Part shown: piece by piece, positions 23,301 through 35,905 of the stretch
Position numbering within the stretch: position 1 is the first letter of the stretch
How the letters are laid out: the number at the start of each line of letters is the position of its first letter
Source of the DNA: Lucifuga dentata
Taxonomy: Eukaryota > Chordata > Actinopteri > Ophidiiformes > Bythitidae
Length of the DNA stretch: 64,000 nucleotides
Direction of reading: 5' to 3'
Assembly: GCA_014773175.1 (NCBI GenBank)
Contig: VXCM01001433.1
Span: forward strand, 83,241 to 147,240
Translations under genes and position numbers: made by a program
The notes under the pieces: generated by a model
What the model saw: the letters and a program-made list of their open reading frames with translations, nothing else
The model's database searches: none
Told to the model about the DNA's origin: nothing

Positions 23301-25747
23301 ACTGATCACAAAGTGTTTTGGGTAGAACTTCAATAAGCTGCAGTTCAGCAATCACAGCGGGGAACCTCCTGTCTGTCCAGCCTAGTCACTCCATCTTCCA
23401 TTAACATCAGCATCAACAGCAGGAGAGCTCAGTGTCGCACAGCCATCTCTTAACCAAATATAGAGCCCAGAAAGAGGCGAGTGTATGAACAGGGAGTTTG
23501 AACAAGTGAGGAGAGTGTTAGACTTCATAAGAAGAGACCAGTGAGAAGACAAAGTTTTTCTTCTGTCTTTTGTTGTGCTATTTAAAGTAGAGCAGAAAAC
23601 ATCCACTGACTTTGCAGATGATAAAGTGGACTGGTAGGGTGTCTGCTTTTATACATAACTGGGGCAGTGCTGTATACAGTATAGTGCTGTATATAGTATA
23701 TAGGGGTGTAGCATACATTTTAACTCATTACTATGACACTTTGTGGTTGTTTTTATCCAAAGCAAATGACGGGCATGGTGCTTTCTAGCTATGGCCTTAC
23801 TGCAGTACAGGCTAATGGCTGCAGAAGAAAAAAGACAAGTTAAAGAGCTTTTGTTTCATAATGGATGATCTGAAGTACCGGTTAGAGGGGAGCACTGATA
23901 GCCAGAGCCTTCCTGCTCCTGAGAAAATGAGACAAAAAGAGGCAGGGAGACAGACATATTTCCTCACTCCCTTCTGTCCATCCCTCCTTCCCACATTCAT
24001 CTCTCTATTCCTCACTCACATCCTCATTCTAAGAGTTAGAAGTTGTGCTGTCAGACTGTTTGAACACTGTTTTTTTCCCATACTGAATATTGGTCAGTAA
24101 GGATTAGACTTCCTGTCAGAGATGGAAAAAAAAAAAATAAAACACAGTTGGAGAAATGAGCAGAAATGAGAGAGAAGCTGGTGCTCCTCTTCATTTATTT
24201 ATTTCCACCATCCATTCCACCATTGGACCAAACAAAATAACAGCAAGACCCGGAGCACCAGCACAATGGTTATTAAAAGCAAGAAAAGCTTTGCCCCTGA
24301 GGCAAATAGCAAACAAGAGGGTTTAATAATGAATGACAGTGAACAACATGACAAAGTCAATTCATTCTTTTGAGCAGCACGCAAAGAAATGCTCCAATGT
24401 CAGCTACATTCCCCACAATAGATACAGAAGATACAGATACAATGCTTTTCAAGGAGGATCCTTGAATCAAGCCTGTGCATCATGTAATTCCCAGCTGTCA
24501 TGGTGTACTAACACCACTGCTTAAGCAGATGTGTCACTATTTACCACTTATTGCTTTTGTTTGTGCCCGTCACTGTATCCCTGCAGTTAAGCCTTTAGTG
24601 TTACTTACTTATTTAAGAATTTCCCCTCCTGCCATGAGTGAACCCGGTAAAGCATCTTGCTAATTCAGCCAATTAAGATGTGTCTCCTGCTCCCCAAACC
24701 AATCCCACCAACACATACTCTTACAAACATACACATGCTCCCCTTTATAAGATTAAATCCCTCTGTCCTTCTACACACCTAAGACTCATTACATCTATAG
24801 GCCTACTCTTTATATATGCATTTTTATATTTTTTGAATCTTCTCCTTTGCTTCTGTTGTCATTACACACCTTGTCAGTTCTGTTTTCTATTCTCTTCCAG
24901 CATGCACTTTTGCTGCTTTCAGTGCAGCCTATTTCTCTGCTTCCTCTTAGGAATTCAGCATGCTTAAGTGCCATCAGCTTACATCAATGGCAGCAGATTA
25001 AAGAGAGTTGAAAACTGGCATTATACGATCTACATTCTCACATTCTTTGGCCATAGGTACAAGCAATTTATGGTTTGTAAATTACATAGGTAAAATGAAG
25101 AGATTAAAGCTGTGGGTAAATTATTTCACTAACTTCATTTTTTTAAATTCTTATTCCAATGTGCTCTTCATTTGTTTTTTGTCTTTTTCTTTAGTCATTT
25201 GATTTGACAGCAACTGAAAGTTTCTAGGAGCAGCTTGAGCACATTGGGACTTGTTTAATGGTCTCACATACACATCTCCTTTTTTTGCCACAGTTTCTTT
25301 CCCTTTAGTATAATAAGTTAAATGCCGATCTCATTGATTATCACCATCTTCTTTTTGCACTGTTGAGGAAAATCTCAAGTACTTTTTAAGATCAGTTATG
25401 TTTCTACGCTCACATCATCCCTGGTGGATAAAGTATTTAATCCTGCGGTCAGATAGACATAAAATCGTATGCAAGTATGCAGGCAACACTACTCATGTTG
25501 CAATGGTGCATGCATGTGTATGCATTGTTAAAAATCAATAGAAATGGGTAGTAAGCACTCTGAAGGAAGCTTATTTTGGCTGCTTATATCCACACTTTTT
25601 TTTTTTTTCTCACTGAAAAAAGGAGAGGACAATACTAACAATAGTGTTCTTCAAACTTTCATCCAAACACAACCAAAAAATGGCCAATCAAAATGCCGTT
25701 GGGGAGCCCACATTTTGGATTCTTAGAAGCATCTTAGAAGCCCAAAA
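23301..25747. other. Non-coding stretch
   Basis: No gene is supportable. A small degenerate tandem (AGTGCTGTATA-AGTATA, twice) lies at about 23665-23700. Short frames between 23.4 and 25.2 kb lack domains. Confidence 0.5.
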
Positions 25748-25793
25748 AGTATTTTCTACTGTTTGTAGACAGTATTTTCTACTGCTTGTAGAC
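25748..25793. repeat. 23-bp tandem duplication
   Basis: AGTATTTTCTACTG(T/C)TTGTAGAC occurs at 25748-25770 and 25771-25793 with one T/C difference. Confidence 0.9.
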
Positions 25794-25962
25794 ATGTATC
25801 AGGCAATAATGCAGTACTGAGGGAGCATGTAAGTACTGATGTCAGCTTTGGTGCTTGTCCTCTTGGCAATTAAAGTCTGGTTTTTGTAAAGCACTGCAGG
25901 AAAAGGTTCCTGTAAAGCCTCCTGTGATTTACTCATAATAAGGCAGGAGCCATAAAGCCATA

Positions 25963-25965
<3 letters not shown>

Positions 25966-26010
<45 letters not shown>
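25966..26010. repeat. (CT)n microsatellite
   Basis: About 22 CT units, passing into a C/T-rich flank. Confidence 0.96.
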
Positions 26011-26012
<2 letters not shown>

Positions 26013-27903
26013 CCTCCCCACTCCACTGTGTTATTAGGAGCCACTCGGAGCATTAATTGCACTCATTGGATGATGGCCTGGCAGAGTTGCCAAGCTTTTG
26101 AAGTTGCTTGTTCATTCAGACAATGGATTTTTAATGATTCAACCCCCTCCCCAGCCAACCCCCCCATAATCGGAGAGGCAACTGTTGATGATGAAAACAA
26201 CAAAACAATCAAAAGGAAAAAAAGGACACACCAATTCAGGAAAGGGTGGATATTACTAAATGCCTGTTGGTTTGCAAAGATATTCTAATTACAGAGGTAA
26301 TCTAGTGCAGGGCAGCATGAAATGTCTGTCTGTTGCCTCTTCTTAGTCAGCATTCAGAAGATGACCACTTGCTACTGTATTTTGTGTTTTCTTGCATCTT
26401 TTTATATTATGTCTGACTCAAGCAATGACTTTCTGGATGAGGGGTGATTATGGGTGAGGATTCCAGAGATATCGTCTGACACATCGCCGGCTGGCACCAA
26501 GAGTTCTCATACTCCTCCTCAGCAAGTGACAAATGCATCTTCCATATTGCAGCATCTGTCAGCACAAAATATAAATACAATTCTTGGTCTAGATGCATGT
26601 CAGCTCCCAGATTTGGCTCATGTCAGCAGCCTCGTCCACTCAGGGTTCCTCAAGTCACCCCTTCACTTACACAAGACTAGTCCAAACCTGCCAAACCAGC
26701 ACTGGATCCCAAACCATCTTGTGAATGGAGGAGAACCAAAAATGTCTTTTCCACCTCATGCTTCTTAGCAAAAGCAAAGAGCAATCAACGCATGCTGATG
26801 TGGCTCTCTCTCTACAGGCAGTCATTACCTCCCTCCATAACCTACATATTTGTTTACAGCCTTTGGAAAATACCAATAACCAAGCCAATACCAATAAGCT
26901 TTAGACATATTTATCCTATGTCTAAATCCTGGTTTATTCATCATCTTACAAGCATCTGCATATACCCCATCCACTCAAAAATCCCTCAGTCCTGGAGAAG
27001 TTTTACATATAGCCAGCGGTGATTGTTTTGTTTCATGAGTCACTTCATTTACATTTTTATCTTATGCAACTTTATCCTTTTATTGCTGTTTTAACTCCTC
27101 TCTACTGGCCTTCAGTTGCCCTTTAGCCTTCATCATAACCTAAGTTGTTCTCGACAGCCTGAATCCTGAATCCACAGCCTGAATCCTCCATTGCAAGCTT
27201 AACTGTAGCTCATCCCTCACCTCTGCAACCCTTTTAACCTTTCATCCTGACCTATTTTTAAATGTATGCCTATGTTTTAATACTCGCTCCTTAAGGTATA
27301 TTTGAGATTTTTTGGTTTCATATCGAAACTATACAACTGTAATTAGAGACAGGAGCATGCAAGGTTCAAGAGCCAAAGGACTATATACAGTATGTTATCC
27401 CTATAAGCCACAGCAAATAAAAATTCTATATTAGGTGCACAAATAAGATATAAGTAAAGCAGGAAATAAGCTTTTTCCATCCACCTGGCTTGATAATAGG
27501 TAAAAAATTGCGCATTATGACTTGTAACAGGCAATGGTTGTGCAGTACTAGAGAGTTTTGATTGTTGCTTCTTTACGAGGGAGGAAATTAATTAGTCACA
27601 TGTTCTTCAGCCTTCTGGCTCTCAATAGCATTGCCAGTAAGTGTACTGCTGTGAGTCTAGATGTTTTGAATAGAATGCCCCCACCTTTTCACATCACATA
27701 TAACAATAAACCATCAAGGTCGCAAGGCAAATGGATGTGAGATGCAAAAATGAAACACAACAATAATGGACATGAGTTCATCCAATCACAATCAGTGACA
27801 CTATTTATCTTTACTACAATGGCAAATCCAAGGTCTGAGTGATTGGAAGGTATAACCATATTCAATGTGTGTCTTTGTGAAGATCTTACATGAAGAGGAA
27901 GGA

Positions 27904-27906
<3 letters not shown>
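26011..27906. other. Non-coding stretch
   Basis: No gene is supportable. Overlapping frames at 26454-26768 (+) and 26407-26598 / 26667-26894 (-) have no recognisable motif. Confidence 0.5.

Positions 27907-27953
<47 letters not shown>
27907..27953. repeat. (GA)n microsatellite
   Basis: About 23 GA units. Frames across it in both directions are Glu-Arg or Ser-Leu repeats, not genes. Confidence 0.97.
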
Positions 27954-27956
<3 letters not shown>

Positions 27957-28384
27957 GACAATGATTGAACGAACAAGATTGCTTGCCTCACCTGGAACAA
28001 AAGCTCTATTTACCTCAGGATGTAACTGCAAATCATTTAACAAATAAACCAACAAGGCCACAAACAAAAACCTCCTTCTTTTTTAATACTGGCAGACACA
28101 TTATATCATGAACAGATCTCATTCTATGTGTATGTGTAATATTCCTCACATAGTCATGTTATTCCTTCTGCTTAGTGAGATGCTTGCTTGTACATTTTAA
28201 CTCTAAATTCGTCCTTTGCTTCTCACCATTTCTGCTGGAGCATTTCAGTTCACTTGATTCCATTCCAAAATACAGTCTAAAAATTACGGAAATTATAGGT
28301 AAAGTGATGGTGTTGCATTGATCTGTTTGCTGGAATGTGATCTAATTTATTTGGTACTTATTTTGTCACTTCATACCACAGAAT

Positions 28385-28680
28385 ACAATACATGTATGGG
28401 TGTAGTGTTGATTAAGTTCACACTGGACAGTTTGCAGTCTATCACACGGCTAACACACATACAAACTCTTTCCTGCTCGCATTTGCAGCTATGGGCAATT
28501 TAGAAATTCTGGTTCACCTAACCTACATGTATTGAACTGTGTGAGGAAAGCAAATTGCCCAACAGGAAGCAGGAAACCCTCAATAGATGTACAGCTGCAA
28601 ACTCCATTCAGAAAGGATTCAAACCCTTCTTGCTGTGAGGCAACAGTTCTAACTACCTAGCCATTGTGCGCCCTGATAAT
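28385..28680 (+). repeat. Diverged common teleost interspersed repeat
   Basis: The order of motifs matches a very abundant fish repeat as I remember it: CAGTCTATCACACGGCTAAC, then GGCAATTTAGA, ACCTACATGT, AACTGTGTGAGGAAA, GCAAACTCCATTCAGAAAGG, ATTCAAACCC, and finally CTTGCTGTGAGGCAACAGTT followed by CTAACTACCTAGCCATTGTG. It is non-coding and diverged. A second, more decayed fragment lies at 47.92-48.03 kb. Its parent element class is not assigned here. Confidence 0.6.
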
Positions 28681-29872
28681 TAACCTGAAGAACCTCAAAG
28701 AAATTTTTTCTTACTGCACAGTCTGAGCTGAACACTAAGTATATCCATGAACCAAATGCAGTAACACACAATACAAAATCACGATTTAATACTGCTGTGA
28801 AATTGTAATGTGTTTTTACAATTTCAGCCCCATCATTTTTCAAAGGCAAATGTTTTAAAAAGGATTCCAAGAAAATTGCATATTGCGGCCCCTTCATTTC
28901 TCTTCACCTGCGTGATGTTTCTTAATGGAGTAAACAATATGGACTATGTGGACTAAAAATGGAAATGACAGAAATTGAAAGATACATCTGCAGTGTACTT
29001 TAACAGTAATGGTTTTCAAATTGATTCATAATAAATAATTCACACCAAAGCATCACAGTAATAAAATATTTTTTAAAGCCAATGGTTGTTACAAAGGAAT
29101 TAGGTATCAGAAAAGCAGCAAATTTGATTTTTACTATTTTATTTATTTATTATTTATTATTTATTGTATTTTATTTATTTGATTTTTACTATTACTATTT
29201 TTTTTTGATTTTCTAATAACCAATCAAAAGTAACCAATACTGATGTTTCATATTTGAAAAATCCTTGCACAGTCAAAGGGATAAAAGGTAAAATGTAGAA
29301 ATGTATTTGTTAACAAATAATTATGTGTTTTTTGGGGGGAAGAGCAATGTGTGATCATTCCAGGCGGCGCTGCTCCTTAACCAAGCATTTAGTCTGATGA
29401 ACATGCTTCCTCTGAGAGCCTATCACATTCAGAAAGACAAATATATCCTTACAGTGTTCATGAAATGGATGGAATCCCTCAGACATTATGTATCTGCCTA
29501 CTGAGTTGCCAAAGCAAATGCCTGCTATCTGCCAGCCAGCAGGCTTATATTATCTATACTTAACCAATAAAAGCTTGGGCCTTGGCTCTGTGAGTGAGTG
29601 CAGGGACAGATGTTGTGGCACTGTGAAACAGAGAAGCTGCGTCTTCCAAAATCAACTCAAACAAAAATCATCTAACCGGTTTGTTTCAACAGAGTTGGCA
29701 GTTATGCAACTCTTGACATTTTATTTGAACACACTTCTTTTTTTCTTCATCTGTTATGGAGCAGGAAGAAAGAGAGAACAACGCACACAGGGAAAGGAAG
29801 TGCATTCATATATGCTACACGTTTGACCATGACTTACTGCATGTTGAGTACATGTACACGTTTGTGTGTATG
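28681..29872. other. Non-coding, AT-rich stretch
   Basis: No gene is supportable. A (TTTA)n-like low-complexity block sits at about 29135-29180. The 112-codon frame at 29488-29826 (+) has no recognisable domain. Confidence 0.5.
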
Positions 29873-30086
29873 CACTGTAAAATGTGCCAAGTTGATCTTA
29901 CTTAAAAAAAATCTAGGAAACCGATTGCCTTGAAAAAGGTAAGTAAATATAACTATTAGTCTTAAGTTATGTTTACTTTGTCTACTTGAACTTATGACTG
30001 TATAGTTATATTTACTTATCCTTTTCAAGGCAATCGGTTTCCTATATTTTTTTTTAAGTAAGATCAACTTGTCACATTTTACAGTG
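29873..30086. mobile_element. Foldback MITE with long terminal inverted repeats (214 bp)
   Basis: The left arm begins CACTGTAAAATGTGCCAAGT and the right arm is its near reverse complement ending ACATTTTACAGTG. The arms pair for about 80 bp, including GGAAACCGATTGCCTTGAAA against its complement, with small differences (GCCAAG versus GACAAG, CTAGG versus TATAGG). About 50 bp of AT-rich sequence separates them. The CACTGTAAAA terminus resembles known fish foldback MITEs. Arm-to-arm identity is high, which suggests a fairly young insertion. The target duplication is unclear because TG-rich flanks extend the palindrome. A 77-codon minus-strand frame inside it is not a gene. Confidence 0.88.
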
Positions 30087-32698
30087 TGTGATCATGTCCA
30101 GAGCTCAGGTGCTGAGTCATGAAGCTGAAGTTAAGGTGTGCTCCCTCCCTTCTTCCATTTAATCGCAGTTTGTGCCTGTATAGAAGTTCTTCTCTGACCT
30201 GGGCCTGTCTGATCTATCTCAGATGGATGCTCATTTACTTTCTACTTTCTACAGTCTGCTGCAACTTGGGAGAGTAGAGCAAGAGAATGGGAGAGAAAGA
30301 GAAAGAGAGAGAGAGATGATGAAAGAGTGTGAATGTGTGCTGTATTCATGCGCATGTTCTTTGAAGAAGCAAAGAAGCCAATGAGGTAAACGAGAGCCTG
30401 GGGGAGACGGAGGTGGTAGGAGGACAGGGTGAGGGAAAGTAAGATTAATGATGCTCGGGGAAACGAGTGCTCCTGCTGGCCCATACTTTAAAGACAGCAG
30501 GAGTTAGTTGCTGGCTGCTGGTCCAACAGGGACGTGTTTCAGGCATCTTCCCATTAAATAACATTTAAAGTGCTCTGCTGCATCCCAGGAAAACAAGACA
30601 GACTCTCATCGCCCCAAATATATGTACACGGTACAAGAGTACGTCAGTAAAACTTTCTGAGGTGAGCAAACATCCTCCAATGTTTCAGTTCTTCTACTGT
30701 CTGCCAAACTTGGAAGATTGCAGAAGACGACAACATTATGTCAGGTTTTAATAATGACACACTTCTCACTGGTCTCCTGCTGCACATAAACTCACTCATG
30801 TAGTCTGCAGTAAACACTTTAGTGTTTTGTCAGTCCAAGAATCTATCAAAGAAAGTACAACAGCAACCCAGACACACAGGGAATAACACAGAAGATTTAT
30901 CGTGTTCACAGTGCAGGAATGTAAAGGACGGTAGTGACCCAGCAGAACGTTCCTGCGCGACCAAAGTGCAAACTGGGAGCCACGATAGCAACTCAGTCGT
31001 ATGCTAGATAAGTTTCTATCACACATCTTGCTGTTAACACATGAAATTCTTGCTCAGACTGTGGCAAATACACCATACAGCTAAAGATATATAGGAAAGA
31101 TAATGGGAGTTGGCACTCAGCCATTAGAGAAAGTGGCTGAGAAACACAAGCTGATAAATGCTTATTGTATTACACAATAGCAGGGAGTTTATTAAAGCTG
31201 TGGATTCCATACCCATATCCCAATCTTTCTCTTAAAAGAAATGTGTTTGAAAGTTTCTTGGCATTCTCCCCCCAACTGTGTGGTCAGCAGCAGAATCCAC
31301 TTCCAAAAATTTATGACAGCAATTTATCACTTCCCTCATTCCCTCAAAAGCAAATTTTGTGATTATCCATTGATTCAATAAGCAAGGCCTAACCGATGTA
31401 CAATATGGACAATTTCCCACTTCTCTAAATCAATGTGACAGAAACAAATCTCAACATATCTTTAAGGTATTTCCTAATACAAAAAACAAGCAGTACATCT
31501 CTGCTCTTCCCTTTCTTGATGACTTGACTCAAAACTTTCCATTCATGAGGAAAAAGTGAGATAAATTAAGGACTGGAGGTCACTTGGAACTGCAATACGA
31601 GAAAGCATGGAGAGCTGAGAATGGACTCAGTGAGGAGCTGAATGTCAGGCCTGAGTCACTTCCACACTTAGCTGTAGAGTGGTGGAGGAGTAATGAGTGC
31701 TAGGCAGAAACACAAGGCCCTTAATGGGATTACACAGAGAAGTTAATCTAGGGAGAGCAGGTGGGGAATTAAACGTGATCAGAGGGCTGCAGAGAGGGGG
31801 ATGGAAGAAGGACTGGAGACTTAGAAGAAGAAGAGAGGGTCAGACGGAGAGGAAAAGCAATCGGAGAGGAAGAGAGAACCACAAACTCAGAGGACAGAAA
31901 CACTATTACATGAGTTGCGCATTATCATTTTGCTCCTCCTTTAAGTTCCTTTAAGCACTGACTGAAATGATTTTCAGTGTCTTTATGCAAGAAATTAGAT
32001 GACAGAATCTCGTTTGCTTGTAATACCAAGCTAAAAAAATTTTTTAAATGGCCCATTTCATTCCCTGAGGATGTGGACTGTGCATGTGGTAGGTAGCTGA
32101 TTTTTGTCTAAATAGATACATTAGCAATATAGAATAACTGTCTGGCTGAACCCCATCAGCCAGACACGCATTGGACCATAAAGCTACAATGAAACACCCT
32201 GTGATAATCATCCAACCCCAGAGGAAAGTGCATGCTTCATTTGAATGAAACAACAGTTAAATTACTGGGTACAGTTTAGTTGGCCTTATTACATCATTTA
32301 CTATGAATGGACTATTTCCATTTTTTAATTCAGCTTCAAAAGCAGCAAATTGATTTAGAATTCAAGTATTGTTGATGCAGACTTGTTGATGCAGATTCCA
32401 GATTCTTGCCTGGAAAGGTGTATGATATCTTAATTGGTATTGAACACAATCAACCACAGCTGAATAAAACGTATTGAAATTAGGATTTGTTCAGGCATGA
32501 AGAAATGTAGCTGTGCTGAAGCCCATTGTCCTGCTAATTAAAGAGATATTGTGTGGAGCATATTAAATCCACTGGTCCACATAGCCAACTCACTCAGTTA
32601 TTTGGAAACCTTCAGCTAGTTTTGGTCTGTGCCAAGGCCGTGAAATTAGATTCAGGCCTGGACCAGTTATTTAAGTAGTTTTTGAGACTGCCAACACA
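30087..32698. other. Non-coding stretch
   Basis: No gene is supportable. A short GA-rich run lies at about 30290-30315. Frames at 30796-31026 (-) and 31697-31954 (+) have no domain; the latter is a purine-rich Arg/Glu frame. Confidence 0.5.
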
Positions 32699-32734
32699 TT
32701 TTACATAACCAGTGGAAACACTGGTTATGTAAAA
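32699..32734. repeat. Perfect 16-bp-stem hairpin with GAAA loop
   Basis: TTTTACATAACCAGTG (32699-32714) and CACTGGTTATGTAAAA (32719-32734) are exact reverse complements around GAAA. There is no T-run terminator context and no known eukaryotic RNA element is matched. Confidence 0.94.
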
Positions 32735-32889
32735 GGCTACAGTATATTTCCGTATATGATTTTTTTAATTAATTTGGAAAAATAAGATTTTTGTCATTAA
32801 GTACAAGTACCATCATTGCAAAGGTGCAGCTTAGACCTCATCTCTGCAATCTCTTAAACTTCTCTCCTCCTCTCTTATACTTCACACAG

Positions 32890-33220
32890 ATGCAACAGTG
32901 GAAGAAAACATAAAATGGCCTCCTGCAAAGGTCACGTTTCAAGGTCGCTTGTGAGGTCGTGTGACTCAAAATTTGAAACAATGTCGATAACAAATGTGCC
33001 TTCATCACCTGCTGGCCAAGTGAAGAGGCACGGAGCAAGGACACAGAGAGAGAAGGGGACAGAAAAACAAACAATGGTGAACAACTTTGACAAGCAACTG
33101 GCAGACGAAGTGACAAAGTACCAGGACCAATACGATTTCTTCATGGGAGATTATAAATACTGCAAAATGGCAGGACATAACCCATTCTCTGAGGTCCAAG
33201 GAACATTCCTGTCACATTAA
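32890..33220 (+). CDS. Candidate terminal coding exon, unknown protein
   Basis: A pyrimidine-rich tract (about 32850-32885) ends in CACACAG at 32889, a good splice-acceptor shape. The frame that continues past it, with the first internal Met at 32915, stays open to a TAA at 33218-33220. The frame is also open back to 32858, so an acceptor is not required to explain it. The predicted tail is hydrophilic and mixed-charge (about 100 residues from the Met), with many Asp, Lys, Gln and Tyr and no transmembrane segment. Third positions in the last 50 codons lean toward C and G in otherwise AT-rich DNA, as in real vertebrate exons. I do not recognise the family and could not find partner exons in the window. 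An alternative is chance; opposite-strand frames are also open here, which weakens the case. Confidence 0.25.
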
Positions 33221-34428
33221 GTGAAAAATCTATGAGACTGATATGTGAAGGCTAGAAGACCAAACCTAGACGTTGGGGATCCTGGTGGAGCTAAAGAGTC
33301 TTCCATACTGCTGTCCTGGCTCTCACAATGTGTTAAGCATAGAGATTGTCACGTATGGTCATCATGAAAGCAGAGAACCATGAAAGCTATGGTTCTTGCT
33401 TCCATATGAAGCATGCATCATGCTTTAAACTGATTCTTACTTATTTGCCAGTTGCCAATGACATAACCTCATCATTGTTTGTGCTTGCAAAAGGCAAACT
33501 TCTTGAATATGTGGCACTAAACTGTTGCATTGTTTTATAAGTGTTATTCATCATGTAACTGTATTAGGCTTGAATTTAGTGTCACATACTGCACAGCATG
33601 ACATGTTAAGTAGCCTGGTACACAAGACCATGACATGTCATTCATCATCAGTGGCATCATTAGGGTTGGTGTTACCCAGTGCAGTATCTCGGGGGGGAAG
33701 ACACTGGGTTTATATTCTTGTTGTTACTATCTATAGTAGGTATTTGAAAAATTCTTAAAAGTTTAAATAGAGCCACAAAAGCAGGATTAGAAACATGATT
33801 CTCTTATGTAAATGATTTGTGATTGGATAGGTATATAAACTTTGTAATTGTATCCTTCATCTGGCTCCAACTGGCCAACAATAGCTGTCTGTCCACTTCC
33901 ACTGTCCAAATCTCATGTATGTAGGTGAGGGCTGTAATTTTTTTTTTTCGTCCCAAAAGTCATCCAATAAACACGCTGAAACGGCATAAATGTGTAATGC
34001 TAACAGACACAATGGAAGATATTTTTGTGATAACAGAGATTATATAAAAGGTTAAAGTGTACATATTTAACTGATGTTAAAAACAAAAATTTTAGCTGTG
34101 TAAAACACCTTGTTTTCATTTCTTTCTTTTTTTTCACTTTGCTATCGTCAGTAACTCCCATTCCTCTGTAAACGAAGCCCTTTGAAAGTCAGGAAAAAAA
34201 AATGCTACAGCCCATAAAAATCCTTTACTATACCCCAATTCAATCAGCAGGTTTGAACTTTACTGACTTCCAGACCAGTAAAAAGTGCAAAAACACACAG
34301 ACAAGTTAGAAATTGCCAACAGTCTTCCTATTAAACAAGGTCCAAGTCCAGTCAGAGAACAGCCCATGAATTATGGCCTGTTCATCAGCTTTCAGGGGGC
34401 TCTGATTACTGTCTCTGTGTTTGTGTGT

Positions 34429-34431
<3 letters not shown>
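33221..34431. other. Non-coding stretch
   Basis: No gene is supportable. AATAAA occurs at about 33966, which would be a distant polyadenylation signal if the exon candidate upstream were real. Confidence 0.45.
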
Positions 34432-34465
<34 letters not shown>

Positions 34466-34482
34466 AGAGCATCATACAAAGN

Positions 34483-34534
<52 letters not shown>
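34432..34534. repeat. (GT)n - spacer/N - (TG)n microsatellite
   Basis: A GT array (about 34432-34461), a 20-nt spacer ending in N at 34482, then a longer TG array to 34534. Both arrays are followed by GA(AT)GAGAGCAT-like sequence, so the two may be copies of the same locus or contig end. Confidence 0.93.
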
Positions 34535-34536
<2 letters not shown>

Positions 34537-34697
34537 AGCATGAGCATATATCCTCACTGCTGCTAAACAGAGTAAAAAGAGAGCTCAATAAGCAGCAAGC
34601 CCTCCATCCCAAACTCTCCACGCAATCATCCACTTAACCCAAAAAGGCCAACAAATGAATAAACACGGCAGAATAAGCACACACTCACTGACATGCA

Positions 34698-34740
<43 letters not shown>

Positions 34741-35870
34741 TGTGTACAACACTAACAAATTGCTGGACACGGTAAACTAAGGATAGTTCCAAATACATCA
34801 TTAGGCAATCTTTAATGCACAGCCTTAAGTGATTTTGTAATTTCTTTTGCATTGGGAATACTTGCCACACTTGTTTTTCTGTGCTAACACAAATGAACAT
34901 CACTTACTGATTATGAAACCTACTGAGAGCCCCTGCAACTGCCAGGATGCATTCAAAACAGTGGTTATTACTAATATATCAAAAAATTTTGCATAGATTT
35001 AAAAGAACCCTCCAATGATGTTTATCCCCTTTTCTGGGATTTTAACCCTCATAATTCCAAACTGGAGTAAATCCTGGAAAACAGGCAGCACGGATACCTG
35101 GACTGAAGAGAAATTAGTGCTATGGCTGAGGATAAAGTCTCTTACATGGCTGTTTCTTTTCTCATATCTCCATGGCATTGTTACACCTCCCTCTACAGCG
35201 TTAGGCAGTGCAAACAGAGCAGCACCATCCAGACCGGGATTAGTCTTTGATTCTTTGGAGGTGCCAAAATGAACCAACCAAACACTAATCCCCCTTTTCC
35301 CTGGATCCCACAGACTCCTCTAAGAAATAAGGAGGGAAGGAGAAAAGTTAAATGAACTGGAACTGAACAAGCTATATTAACTGAATGTGTTAAATATGGT
35401 TACTGGTGCTCAACATCAACCCAGTTCATGTACCAAGGTACTGGCACATTTCTGAATTCTGTAAAAGGGAAAAAGAAGGAAAAGGAGAGAGAAGGAAGCA
35501 GGGAAGCAGCAGAAGGAAGAAGCAGTTGATATGAAGCTAGAAAAGTTGAAACCGATTTATTTGTAAAGGGCACATTTACAAATCTATCACCCGTTCCACA
35601 AGCCCTGGATTGAAGGATTAGTCTGTGTTACTTAGGTAGCTTTTGTGCAACACAAACCTCTGCGGTGAAGGAACTCATAGGGACTGATTTGTCCAATAAA
35701 AAGGAAAACCTTCACCTCTTCTTGTTGCCTCTCTCTTTCTCACTTCCTTCACATATCTCACTCTCCTATCTCTCTAACTCCTACCCATCTGAGTTTCACG
35801 TCTTGCTTCTTGTTCTCCCCCATGCTGTCCTTCAAATTTCAAAATCCTCACACGTGGCTGTACTGTGTGA

Positions 35871-35873
<3 letters not shown>
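34535..35873. other. Non-coding stretch around an AC array
   Basis: No gene is supportable. Frames at 34999-35277 (-) and 35015-35272 (+) overlap on opposite strands and have no domain. Confidence 0.5.
34699..34737. repeat. (AC)n microsatellite
   Basis: About 19 AC units, only about 165 bp from the TG array on the same strand and complementary to it, so the two could pair as an inverted repeat. Confidence 0.95.

Positions 35874-35902
<29 letters not shown>
35874..35902. repeat. (TC)n microsatellite
   Basis: About 14 TC units. Confidence 0.93.
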
Positions 35903-35905
<3 letters not shown>

